Source: CAYYAQ01 sp964469555 | GTDB lineage: Bacteria > Planctomycetota > UBA1135 > UBA2386 | Assembly (NCBI GenBank): GCA_964469555.1 | Contig: CAYYAQ010000150.1 | Span: forward strand, 1 to 12,539 | Reading direction: 5' to 3' | Length of the DNA: 12,539 nt | Shown: piece after piece, positions 1-7,294 of the stretch | How positions within the stretch are numbered: the first letter of the stretch is position 1 | Layout: every line of letters begins with the position of its first letter | Notes under the pieces: model-generated | Told to the model about the DNA's origin: nothing | Seen by the model: only the letters and a program-made list of their open reading frames with translations | The model's database searches: none | Program-made: the position numbers and the translations under genes

Positions 1-69
1 AAGGCAGGCAAGAGCTCCAAGGCCGCAAGCGGCGCCAGCCAGGACATGGGCAAGGCTGCAGGCAAGCTG

Positions 70-72
70 TAG
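70..72 (+). other. In-frame amber codon in the coiled-coil gene
   Basis: TAG falls between AAGKL and DNKPESS, in the middle of a helical pattern that continues in the same frame on both sides. One base change from CAG, AAG or GAG (Gln, Lys or Glu), all of which suit the surrounding helix, would produce it. TAG also ends the same frame at 1138-1140 and ends the gene at 7292-7294, so a simple genome-wide reassignment of TAG is unlikely. Confidence 0.65.
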
Positions 73-894
73 GACAACAAGCCCGAGTCATCCCTCGAGG
101 ATATGGACAAGGCCATCGAGAAGCTCGAAGCGGCCAAGAAGGAGATCGAGGACAAGATCGAGGAAGCCAAGCGCGAACTGCTGAAGCTCCCCTTCGAACA
201 ACTCAACCGCAAGCAGGAGCAGACCAAGATCGAAACCGACAAGCTCGCGGAAGAGATGGAGAAGTCCGAGAGCGAGCCCGGCGAAGGTCAGGGCAAGCCC
301 ACTCCCGGCAAGCAGAACGTCCAGCAGTCCGTCCCGAAGATGAAGTCCGCCGCCGGCAGCCTGAAGGAATACAAGCCCGGCAAGGCCAAGCAGGACCAGC
401 AGGACGCCCAGGACAAGCTGGAAGAAGCGAAGAAGAAGCTCGAGGACGCCCTCGCCCAGCTGCGCCAACAGCTCCAGGACGAAGTGCTCCGCTCCCTCGA
501 GGAACGCTTCGGCGCGATGCTGGCCAGGCAGAAGAAGATCTCGGCGAGCACTCGCCTGATCCACGCCCAGAAGAAGGAGTCGCTGACCGCGAACGGCGGC
601 ATCTCCTCGGCGCTGAAGAAGCGCACCGGGTTGCAGTCGACGGGCGAGTTCGAACTCGCGTCCGAGGCGCACGGTTCGCTGAAGCTCCTCGAGGAAGACG
701 GCACCACCGCGGTGTTCCCGGACTTCGTCATCGAGGTACGCGATGACCTCAAGACAGTTGGCAAGCGCCTGACGGGCGACAAGACCGGCAAGGCCACGCA
801 GGCGATGCAGAAGGAGATCGAGGACATGCTCGAGATGCTGATCGACGCCCTGCGACAACAGATCGAGCAAAACGAGTCGAACGGAGGCGAGCCT

Positions 895-897
895 TGA
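895..897 (+). other. In-frame opal codon in the coiled-coil gene
   Basis: TGA lies in a Gly/Asn/Pro linker, between NGGEP and PNGGEPP. The codon before is CCT (Pro) and the one after is CCC (Pro). The frame continues at once into a 73-codon helical tail. A single change from GGA (Gly) or CGA (Arg) would give this stop. TGA ends most other genes here, so recoding of every TGA is excluded. Confidence 0.6.
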
Positions 898-1139
898 CCC
901 AATGGCGGTGAGCCACCGTTGGTGCCTCGTTCAGCAGAATTGAAACTGATCCAGAAACTCCAGAAGCGCGTCCTCAAGCGGACCCAGAACTACGACAAGT
1001 CCGTGCCCGAACAATTGCGGGTAACCGAGGAAGCCACGGACGAAGCCTTCGAGATCTCTCGCAAGCAAGGCAAGGTTGAGAAGTTGACCCGCAAGTTGGC
1101 CAACAAGATCAACAAGGAACAGCAAGCCAACGACAACTA

Positions 1140-1143
1140 GGAG
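1140..1143 (+). promoter_or_regulatory. Ribosome binding site GGAG for the TPR-like gene
   Basis: GGAG begins on the last base of the TAG that ends the upstream frame and stands six bases before the ATG at 1150. It supports that start and suggests the gene is translated on the same message as the interrupted coiled-coil gene. Confidence 0.6.
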
Positions 1144-1149
1144 CAGATC

Positions 1150-2148
1150 ATGAAACGCTCGCTGAGCCTCATCGCAGCGGTGATGGTCGCCATCGGCGGC
1201 CTCACTGCACAGGACGACAAGCCCACCGAGGTCCTCGTCTTCAAGCCTTTCGATCAGACCAAGTTCGAAGAGCACATGAAGAAGCTCGGGGTAACGGACC
1301 GGCAAATCGCTTCGTTCCGCAAGAACGTCCAGGAAGAGTCGCCCAAGCACGCGGTTGACGACCTGCTCCTCGCGAGCTTCAAGGACTACCGCGACGCAGT
1401 GGCGTTGGCGGAGAAGGACGACCCTCGCGCCGCTCTCGAGCTGACCAAGGTCCTCGATGGCAACAAGGACGAGTACGTCCAGTCCTACGCTCGCTTCCAG
1501 CTGGCGCAGTTCTTCCTGAGATCCGACGATCCGGAGCAAGCCGCGACGATCCTCGCCGAGTTCGTGAAGAAGAACCTGGGCACGACTCCCCTCGACTCCG
1601 AGGTGATCTACTTCTACGGCAGCGCGCTGGCGATGATTCCGGACCGCGAACGGGCGTCCCAGTTCTTCGGCGCGTTCCTTCGGGAATTCCCGAACGCTCC
1701 CGAGCGCCTTCGGTCCAGCGCCGCGCAGATCAAAGCGGAGCTCGAGCAGCAGGAAGGCATGCTGCACGACATCTCCGACGTCATGCGATTCTGCGAGCGC
1801 AAGATCCGCAAGACGGACACCGGCAAGGAGACGCAGGACAAGCAGAAGATGGTCATCGAGGAGCTGCAGAAGATCATCGAGATGCTCGAGAAGCAGGAGC
1901 AGCAGGGTGGCGCGCCCGGCGGACCTGGAGGCCTCAAGCCGGCGGAGAACAGTGCCCTTCCCGGCGGCGAAGCCACCAAGGGACCGCTGAAGAAAGCGCC
2001 GCGCAAGGTCGCCGAAAGGTGGGGCGCCCTGAAGCCCGGTGAGCGGAAGGCGATCGAAGCCGAACTCAACGGAAAGATGTCTCCTCGCTACAAGAAGATG
2101 CTCGAGGACTACTACAAGAAACTGGGCAAGACCGGGCCCGGGCGGTGA
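1150..2148 (+). CDS. Exported TPR-like/coiled-coil protein
   Basis: 332 residues. An N-terminal Sec signal peptide is clear: basic MKR, a hydrophobic run to about residue 19, probable cleavage LTA|QDD. Residues about 75-200 form helical pairs typical of TPR-like repeats (for example YARFQLAQFFLRSDDPEQAA and the FYGSALAMIPDRERASQFFG stretch). A predicted coiled coil (about 205-250) and a Gly/Pro-rich linker (about 250-280) follow. The C-terminus has a compact helical segment with the pattern WGxLxxxER and SPRYKKMLEDYYKKL, which I recall at the ends of many planctomycete secreted proteins. A GGAG site precedes the ATG, and the stop overlaps the next gene by four bases (GTGA). The likely role is a periplasmic or surface scaffold. 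No enzymatic motif is visible. Confidence 0.8.
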   Translation: MKRSLSLIAAVMVAIGGLTAQDDKPTEVLVFKPFDQTKFEEHMKKLGVTDRQIASFRKNVQEESPKHAVDDLLLASFKDYRDAVALAEKDDPRAALELTKVLDGNKDEYVQSYARFQLAQFFLRSDDPEQAATILAEFVKKNLGTTPLDSEVIYFYGSALAMIPDRERASQFFGAFLREFPNAPERLRSSAAQIKAELEQQEGMLHDISDVMRFCERKIRKTDTGKETQDKQKMVIEELQKIIEMLEKQEQQGGAPGGPGGLKPAENSALPGGEATKGPLKKAPRKVAERWGALKPGERKAIEAELNGKMSPRYKKMLEDYYKKLGKTGPGR

Positions 2149-3377
2149 GCTTCAGGCCTCACCTCAGTCTTCTTCCGCTGCTGCTCCTGAGTCTGAACAC
2201 AATTCAGGCCCAGGAGCAGTCGCTTGATACCCTGCAGCCCATCCAGGGCGATGCGGTGCGCGGCAAGGTCGCTTCGATCGACGCCGCGGGAAAAGTCACC
2301 GTCGCCATCGGCGATGAGAGCGTGACCCGCGACCTCGCAAGTCTGCGCACGATCGATCTCGCGGTGTGGGTTGGCCCACCGGTGTCGTCGCAGGGTTTCG
2401 TCCTCCTTCGCAGTGGGCTTCGCATCCCCGCCACGGTGCGCGAGACTGCAGGGCGCAGCCTCACGGTCGATTCGCCGCTCACCGATGGCAGGACAAAGCT
2501 CGCGTTGAGTCACGTGCGGGCGATCCGCTTCGCTCGCCTCGCATCGGAGAACGACGGTGGATTCGCGAAGTACGTCCTCGCCCCGAAGGCGGAGAAGGAT
2601 CTGATCTACTTCAAGACCGCGACGAAGATCGTCCAGCGCAGCGTTCGGGTCGTAGGATTCGTCGACGGGTCGCTGCAGTACGAAGCGCGCGGCGACATAC
2701 GATCACGCAAGCTGTCGGATCTCTACGGGATCGTGATGGCGAAGGCTTCCGGATTCGCGCCGGACCCATTGCCGCGCACCAGGGTCGTCCTCGGGATGCA
2801 GGGTGGGACATCGGTGACCGGCAAGCTCCTGAAGCTCGGTGGCGAGTTCGGTGAACTTCAGCTGGCCGAGAAGGTCAAGTTGAAGGTCCATCGTTCGCGC
2901 ATACGGCGGATCACGGTCCAGAGTCACCGCCTGGTGTATCTCGCCGAGCTGACCCCCTCGATTGTCAGGCAGACGACCGCGTTCCGGCAGAAAAAGCCGT
3001 GGCTCAAGAACCGCTCGCCGCTCGGCGATGGCATCCAGCTCGGCGGAAAAAACCCACGGACGACCAACAACGGCCTGGTCCTCAGGCCGAAGACGAGTCT
3101 GACCTACGACATCGACTCCAAGTTCGATTTCTTCATCGCAACAATCGGCATCGACAGCCGGAGCACCGGGCCAGCGCACGCGATCTTTCGGGTGCGGGAT
3201 GGGGAGAAGGTTCTCTTCGAGTCGAAACCGATCACGCGGCAATCCGAGCCGCTCTCCATCAAGATCGCGGTCGACAAGGTGGACCGTCTCACCATCGAAG
3301 CCGACTTCGGCAAGAACTTCGATTTCGGGGACCATTGCGTCTTCGCAGAGGCCCGAGTGATCAAACAAGGACCCTGA
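2145..3377 (+). CDS. Exported protein with four beta-rich repeats and NPCBM-like C-terminal domain
   Basis: 410 residues from a GTG start that overlaps the previous stop (GTGA). The signal peptide has a leucine-rich core and probable cleavage IQA|QEQ. Four segments of about 40 residues (about 35-73, 90-130, 158-200, 219-258) share a pattern: a strand with VxGxV or similar, an I/L-D or T-V strand, then a closing LxxIxxI, like small beta barrels in tandem. Residues about 262-407 resemble NPCBM (novel putative carbohydrate binding module): LGDGIQLGG, LTYDIDSKFDFFIATIGID, FRVRDGEKVLFES, then a strand ending in DFGDHCVFAEARV. NPCBM domains usually sit on glycan-acting or surface proteins, so this product may anchor its neighbours to a polysaccharide or envelope surface. 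No catalytic domain is seen. It ends one base before the protease gene. Confidence 0.75.
   Translation: MSFRPHLSLLPLLLLSLNTIQAQEQSLDTLQPIQGDAVRGKVASIDAAGKVTVAIGDESVTRDLASLRTIDLAVWVGPPVSSQGFVLLRSGLRIPATVRETAGRSLTVDSPLTDGRTKLALSHVRAIRFARLASENDGGFAKYVLAPKAEKDLIYFKTATKIVQRSVRVVGFVDGSLQYEARGDIRSRKLSDLYGIVMAKASGFAPDPLPRTRVVLGMQGGTSVTGKLLKLGGEFGELQLAEKVKLKVHRSRIRRITVQSHRLVYLAELTPSIVRQTTAFRQKKPWLKNRSPLGDGIQLGGKNPRTTNNGLVLRPKTSLTYDIDSKFDFFIATIGIDSRSTGPAHAIFRVRDGEKVLFESKPITRQSEPLSIKIAVDKVDRLTIEADFGKNFDFGDHCVFAEARVIKQGP
3367..3371 (+). promoter_or_regulatory. Ribosome binding site AAGGA for the protease gene
   Basis: AAGGA stands seven bases before the ATG at 3379 and lies inside the last codons of the preceding gene. 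An in-frame TGA at 3358-3360 with no other start codon in between leaves this ATG as the earliest possible start. Confidence 0.65.
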
Positions 3378-3378
3378 C

Positions 3379-5082
3379 ATGATCTCCCTCCCCCTGTTCC
3401 TCGCCCTGGCGTTCCCTCAGGAGCTGGGAAGCTTGGAGGCGGCGCGAAAGACCCAGGCGCAGCGCACTGCGGTCATCGCCAAGGCCATGCCCTCCGTCTG
3501 CTCCGTGATGGCTCTCAACTCCCCTGGCGGCGGCTCCGGCGTGATCATCGATCCGCGGGGTTTCGTCGTCTCGAACTTCCACGTCGTGCAAAAGCGCGGC
3601 AAGAAGAAGAAGCCACGGTTGGAAGGCCAGCCCAAACCGAAGTCGACGAAGTTCAACCCCGCGAACAAGGTGATGAAGATCGGCTTGCCCGACGGCAAGC
3701 TTTACCTCGCGGATGTCCTGGGCATCGATCCGGGCAGCGACCTCGCGATCCTGTTGCTTCGCGACGGTCGTGACGGCAAGAAGACGTTCCCCTACTCGCC
3801 GCTCGGTGATTCCGACAAGTTGCTCGTGGGCGAGACCGTGTTCGCGATGGGCAACCCGTTCCTGCTCGCGACGGACTTCAAGCCGACGCTCACCTGGGGC
3901 ATCGTCTCGGGCACGCATCGCTACCAGCCGGGCGCGGGCAATCGAATGCTCGTCTATCCCGACTGCATCCAGGTCGACGCCCCCGTCAACCCGGGCAACT
4001 CGGGCGGCCCGCTGTTCAACGAGAAGGGCGAAGTGGTGGGCATCAACGGACGCATCACGATCCGCGACCGCGGTCGCGTCAACACCGGTGTCGGATTCGC
4101 GATCGCTAGCAATCAGATACGGAACTTCCTCGGCGACCTGATGGCCGGTCGGCACGCCGAGCACGGGACACTGGACCTCAACGGGTGGTACATGAAGTCG
4201 CCCGGCGAGTCGGAGGCGAAAGTGATCGTCCAGTCGACGTTCGCGGACTCGCGCGCTTCGAAGCTCGGACTGGCCATCGGCGACCAACTCACGTGGTTCA
4301 ACAACGACAAGGTCACGAGCGCGAACCAGCTCGCCACGCGGGTCGGCGTTCTTCCTGCAGAATCGTGGATCACGCTGGGGTTCAAGCCGCACAAGGAGAA
4401 CGGCGGATTTGCAGAGGAGCGGCGCATCACGTTCAGGTTGGCGAAGCTCGACACCGGTTCGAGTCGCAACGACGGGGACCCGCGCCTTGCTCCGGAGAAG
4501 GAACGAAGGGTCGCGGCAGCCGCGCTGAGCCGAAACGTCGGCAAAGGCGAGGAGAAGGTCGACGGCGCGACGATGACGTTCACCGGCCCCGGTGATGAGA
4601 AGATCACGGTCCAGCGTCTCGGCCAGAAGCTCCGCTGGTCGAACGGCCAGATCACGCTCGTGCGCACCGGCATCCGCCAGGGCTTCAAGATCTTCAAGGG
4701 TAAGGCCGTGAAGGTGACCAAAGAGGAGCAGTCGAAACTGGAGCGCGAGTTCCTCCTCAACTGCTTCTTGTGGCGCGGCGAAGATCGGCGTAGCCGCTTG
4801 AAGGAGGCGACGGTCGAGGGCGGCGTGCTCGCGCTCGGTTATCCGGCCATCCGTTTCCGCGTGCCGGGCCCGAGTGAGTTCGAGATGTTCTTCTTCCAGG
4901 ATGGTTCACCGGCGGGCTACCGCTACCGGGATCAACTGCGCAAGCAACTGGTCGACGTCATGGTGCACGGCGACGACGTCTGGTTCGTGGCGGACAAGAA
5001 GATCCTGACCAAGGGTTGGAAGGCGAAGGTCAGCCACGACCCGCTTCCGAAACCCGAGATCTTTGCGAGGCCGAGCCAGTGA
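3379..5082 (+). CDS. HtrA/Deg-like trypsin-fold serine protease with PDZ-like domain and unknown C-terminal domain
   Basis: 567 residues. A trypsin-like (S1C) domain covers about 30-255 with an intact triad: His68 in SNFHVV, Asp121 in GSDLAIL, Ser208 in GNSGGP. The active-site Ser is followed by the typical GEVVGIN and GVGFAIAS strands. A Lys/Pro-rich insert (about 71-95) follows the His strand. A PDZ-like domain (about 264-356) contains ASKLGLAIGDQLTWFNND. Residues about 375-560 form a further domain of mixed strands and helices that I do not recognise; it is longer than ordinary DegP/DegS proteins allow. The N-terminus is hydrophobic (MISLPLFLALAF) but has no basic residue, so the signal peptide is weak, although the start is fixed by an upstream stop. 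Role: extracytoplasmic proteolysis or protein quality control. Its stop overlaps the next start (GTGA). Confidence 0.9.
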   Translation: MISLPLFLALAFPQELGSLEAARKTQAQRTAVIAKAMPSVCSVMALNSPGGGSGVIIDPRGFVVSNFHVVQKRGKKKKPRLEGQPKPKSTKFNPANKVMKIGLPDGKLYLADVLGIDPGSDLAILLLRDGRDGKKTFPYSPLGDSDKLLVGETVFAMGNPFLLATDFKPTLTWGIVSGTHRYQPGAGNRMLVYPDCIQVDAPVNPGNSGGPLFNEKGEVVGINGRITIRDRGRVNTGVGFAIASNQIRNFLGDLMAGRHAEHGTLDLNGWYMKSPGESEAKVIVQSTFADSRASKLGLAIGDQLTWFNNDKVTSANQLATRVGVLPAESWITLGFKPHKENGGFAEERRITFRLAKLDTGSSRNDGDPRLAPEKERRVAAAALSRNVGKGEEKVDGATMTFTGPGDEKITVQRLGQKLRWSNGQITLVRTGIRQGFKIFKGKAVKVTKEEQSKLEREFLLNCFLWRGEDRRSRLKEATVEGGVLALGYPAIRFRVPGPSEFEMFFFQDGSPAGYRYRDQLRKQLVDVMVHGDDVWFVADKKILTKGWKAKVSHDPLPKPEIFARPSQ

Positions 5083-6137
5083 GACTCCTCATTACATTTA
5101 CGGCATCCGTCGTCATCGCTGGTGCGTTGGTCGGTCAAGACCGGGAGACGTTCTACGCATTCAACGACCGCGCGCCGAAGACCAAGCTCGAGAAGACCAT
5201 CTCGAAGGTATTGCCGAGCATCGTCAAGGTACACGGCGCTTCGGGTCTCAAGACCATCCAGTCCTATTCGACGGGCATCATCGTGAGCAAGCAGGGTCAC
5301 ATCCTCACGCTCGACCTGATCCTCGTGCAAGTGGACCGGACGAAGATCGCGCTGCACGACGGCACCGTCTGCGAAGTGGACGTGTACCCCGCGGAGGAGA
5401 AGTGCGGAGTGCGGATGCTCAAGATCAAGGATGACGACTTCAAGAAGCTGAAGAAGCCGCTCGTTCCGATGTCGATTTCGAAGAAGCAGAAGCACCGCAA
5501 CGGGACGTTTGTCGTGTCGCTCGGCAACTGCTTCCGCCTCGCGGAGTTCTCTGAGAAAGTGTCGGCGACGCTCGGCGTGATCGTGAGCCGCATGAATACG
5601 GGCCTGCGCTACAGGTTGATGGACGTCGACTACGGCGGCGAGCTGATCGTCACGGATGCGCCCAACAATCCGGGACACTACGGTGGTGGTCTCTTCACGA
5701 TCCGCGGCGAGTGGATCGGGTTGAATACGAAGATCGTCGAGTCGACAGAGACGAACTCGCAGGTCTCCGCGGCGATTCCGACGAGTGAACTCGCGGCGTA
5801 CGTCGGGAGGTGCATCAAGAAGGGTCGCGCCGGCGCGATCGAGCCTGAAGACGAGGTGGTCGTCGTCCCCGTGCATCACGGCATCAAGCTGTTCGATCAC
5901 GGTCGACGCGTGTCACCACCCGCGTACGTCGAGCGGGTCAAGCGCGGTTCGCCGGGTCGCAAGGTCGGATTGAAGCCCGACGATCTCATCGTGAAGATCG
6001 ACCGGCACACGATTCGCACGTGCAAGGATTTCAGGCGGATCCTGAAGTTGTACAAGCCGGGGCAGGCGGTGCAGGTCACCTTCAAGCGCGGCACGAAGAT
6101 CAAGCAGTCCAACATGACGTTCGAGGAGGTGAAGTGA
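5079..6137 (+). CDS. Exported trypsin-fold pseudoprotease with C-terminal PDZ domain (paralogue 1)
   Basis: 352 residues from the GTG at 5079, which overlaps the previous TGA by four bases and has GAGG eight bases upstream. This start gives a good signal peptide (MRLLITFTASVVIAGALVG|QD); an in-frame start at 5016 would bury it. The HtrA fold is recognisable: VLPSIVKVHG, STGIIVSKQGHILT, a strand ending GVRMLKIK, VSLGN, and a PDZ domain (about 281-340, PAYVERVKRGSPGRKVGLKPDD). By alignment with the upstream protease, all three catalytic positions are changed: His to Leu80, Asp to Gly110, Ser to Tyr201 (GHYGG in place of GNSGG). The flanking glycines and strands are kept, so the fold is probably maintained without peptidase activity. 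Likely a regulatory, scaffolding or substrate-binding partner of the active protease (inference). Confidence 0.85.
   Translation: MRLLITFTASVVIAGALVGQDRETFYAFNDRAPKTKLEKTISKVLPSIVKVHGASGLKTIQSYSTGIIVSKQGHILTLDLILVQVDRTKIALHDGTVCEVDVYPAEEKCGVRMLKIKDDDFKKLKKPLVPMSISKKQKHRNGTFVVSLGNCFRLAEFSEKVSATLGVIVSRMNTGLRYRLMDVDYGGELIVTDAPNNPGHYGGGLFTIRGEWIGLNTKIVESTETNSQVSAAIPTSELAAYVGRCIKKGRAGAIEPEDEVVVVPVHHGIKLFDHGRRVSPPAYVERVKRGSPGRKVGLKPDDLIVKIDRHTIRTCKDFRRILKLYKPGQAVQVTFKRGTKIKQSNMTFEEVK
6124..6130 (+). promoter_or_regulatory. Near-consensus Shine-Dalgarno AGGAGGT
   Basis: AGGAGGT lies six bases before the ATG at 6137, inside the last codons of the preceding gene. It is the strongest ribosome site in the window and fixes this start against the in-frame ATG at 6020. 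The adjacent GTG at 6134 is in frame but too close to it. Confidence 0.75.
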
Positions 6138-7294
6138 TGCGACTTCTTCCGCTAGTGATGTCTGTCACCACTCTCGCCGTGGGACTCGCCGCGCAGGGCG
6201 GTAGCCCCATTCGCTACGACTTCCTGGAACTGCAGGACACGTTGCACAACGCGATGGACAAGGTCTCGCCGAGCACCGTGACCGTGCAGACGTTCGGTGG
6301 GACTCGCAAGGTCGAGGGCGGCAAGCGCCCGCTGACGCCGCCGAAGATGCCGAAGGGCACGCCACCCGGCGGCAAGAAGAAGAAGCCGCCGCCGCTCGGC
6401 ATGAAGGGCTTCCTGCAGTCACAGGGCGCGACGACCGGGATCATCCTGTCCGAGGACGGGTGGATCATCGTGTCGAAGTTCGCGCTCAACTACGACCCGA
6501 CGGCGATCCTGATCACGCTGCACGACGGGCGCACGTTCAACGCGGTGCGCAAGGGCGAGGACATCAGCCGCCAGATCGCGCTCGTCAAGATCGAAGCCGC
6601 GGGGTTGCCGGTGCCGAAGTTCGCTGACCCGAAGAAGGTCAAGGTCGGCCAGTGGGCGTTCGTGCTCGGTCGCACATTCGGCGCGAAGGATCCGAGCGTG
6701 CACATGGGTGTCGTGTCTGCGGCCCGCCGCGTCTTCGGTCGCGCCTTGCAGACGGATGCGTACACGAGCCCCGCGAACTACGGCGGTCCGCTGATCGACA
6801 TCGAAGGCCGCGTGCTCGGCATCTCGGTGCCGATGGACGCGTCGGGTCGCAAGGCCAACGTAGGTCTGTACGACTCGGGCATCGGCTTCGCCGCTTCGAT
6901 TGCTGACATCCAGCCGTTGATCGAGCGGATGAAGAAGGGCGAGGTGTTGCACCGGGGTTTCCTCGGCATCGGCTTCGACATGAGCCACCTCGGTCCGGGC
7001 GCCAAGCTGAAGACCGTCATCGAGAAGAGCGCCGCCTACAAGGCCGGCATCCGCAAAAGCTACACCGTCCTGTCGATCGACGGCACCAAGGTCCTGAACA
7101 ACTTCCACCTCCAGATGCTCGTCGGCATCAAGATGGCCGGAGACCCTGTCCACCTGAAGGTCCGCAAGCGAAACAAGGAAGAGTTCGGCGTCACCGTCTT
7201 CCTCACGAAGGTCTCCGACGCCCAGATGGCCGCCAAGAAGAAGGAAGAAGACGCCGCGGACGAACCCCTCCCCTGGGAGAAGGACCGCAAGTAG
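6137..7294 (+). CDS. Exported trypsin-fold pseudoprotease with PDZ domain (paralogue 2)
   Basis: 385 residues. The stop of the previous gene shares one base with this ATG (TGATG). Signal peptide MRLLPLVMSVTTLAVGLAA|QGG. A Lys/Pro-rich segment (about 57-90) sits before the first core strands. The trypsin-like core covers about 97-265: TTGIILSEDGWIIVSKFAL, RQIALVKI, GQWAFVLGRTFG, YTSPANYGGPLIDIEGRVLGI, SGIGFAAS. Catalytic positions are replaced: His by Ala116, Asp by Gln146, Ser by Tyr215 (ANYGG). A PDZ domain (about 274-356) begins GFLGIGFDM and includes SAAYKAGIRKSYTVLSIDG. A charged tail closes the protein. It is a paralogue of the preceding product (shared MRLL start, order of domains and Tyr at the Ser site), and is also expected to be proteolytically dead. 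Last gene of the operon. Confidence 0.85.
   Translation: MRLLPLVMSVTTLAVGLAAQGGSPIRYDFLELQDTLHNAMDKVSPSTVTVQTFGGTRKVEGGKRPLTPPKMPKGTPPGGKKKKPPPLGMKGFLQSQGATTGIILSEDGWIIVSKFALNYDPTAILITLHDGRTFNAVRKGEDISRQIALVKIEAAGLPVPKFADPKKVKVGQWAFVLGRTFGAKDPSVHMGVVSAARRVFGRALQTDAYTSPANYGGPLIDIEGRVLGISVPMDASGRKANVGLYDSGIGFAASIADIQPLIERMKKGEVLHRGFLGIGFDMSHLGPGAKLKTVIEKSAAYKAGIRKSYTVLSIDGTKVLNNFHLQMLVGIKMAGDPVHLKVRKRNKEEFGVTVFLTKVSDAQMAAKKKEEDAADEPLPWEKDRK

Larger units (their letters stand above)
1..1140 (+). pseudogene. Coiled-coil protein gene, 3' part, interrupted by two in-frame stops
   Basis: The frame starting at base 1 is open to 1140 except for TAG at 70-72 (codon 24) and TGA at 895-897 (codon 299). 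Codons on both sides of each stop read like one protein: Lys/Glu/Gln-rich amphipathic helices (about 103-540), a more ordered part with the acidic pattern LEEDGTTAVFPDF (about 685-725), a helix, then a Gly/Asn/Pro linker repeated across the TGA (NGGEP, stop, PNGGEPP) and a basic helical tail starting SAELKL. From memory, planctomycete coiled-coil proteins run through comparable helix, linker and SAELKL-like segments without a break. The ATG at 103 has GAGG only about two bases upstream, too close for a normal ribosome site; the TTG at 919 has only a weak GGTGA. One interrupted gene is therefore more likely than three small ones. Its 5' end is outside the window. Function unknown; it leads an operon of exported proteins. 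Confidence 0.6.

Noticed and set aside
895..940. TGA at 895-897 as a selenocysteine codon
   Set aside because: The site is a low-complexity Gly/Pro linker, not a redox site. The downstream hairpin is short and made partly of wobble pairs, and a second interruption by TAG would need another explanation.
3361..4392. A 343-codon minus-strand frame opposite the protease
   Set aside because: The translation is an Arg/Asp/Val-rich shadow of the S1C domain with no recognisable family. The plus-strand gene has all catalytic motifs.
5016..5078. Earlier start for the first pseudoprotease
   Set aside because: It would place 21 charged residues in front of a clear signal peptide and would overlap the upstream gene by 67 bases. 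The GTG at 5079 gives the normal four-base overlap.
4932..5900. A 322-codon minus-strand frame opposite the first pseudoprotease
   Set aside because: Shadow frame. The plus-strand product has signal peptide, protease fold and PDZ domain.
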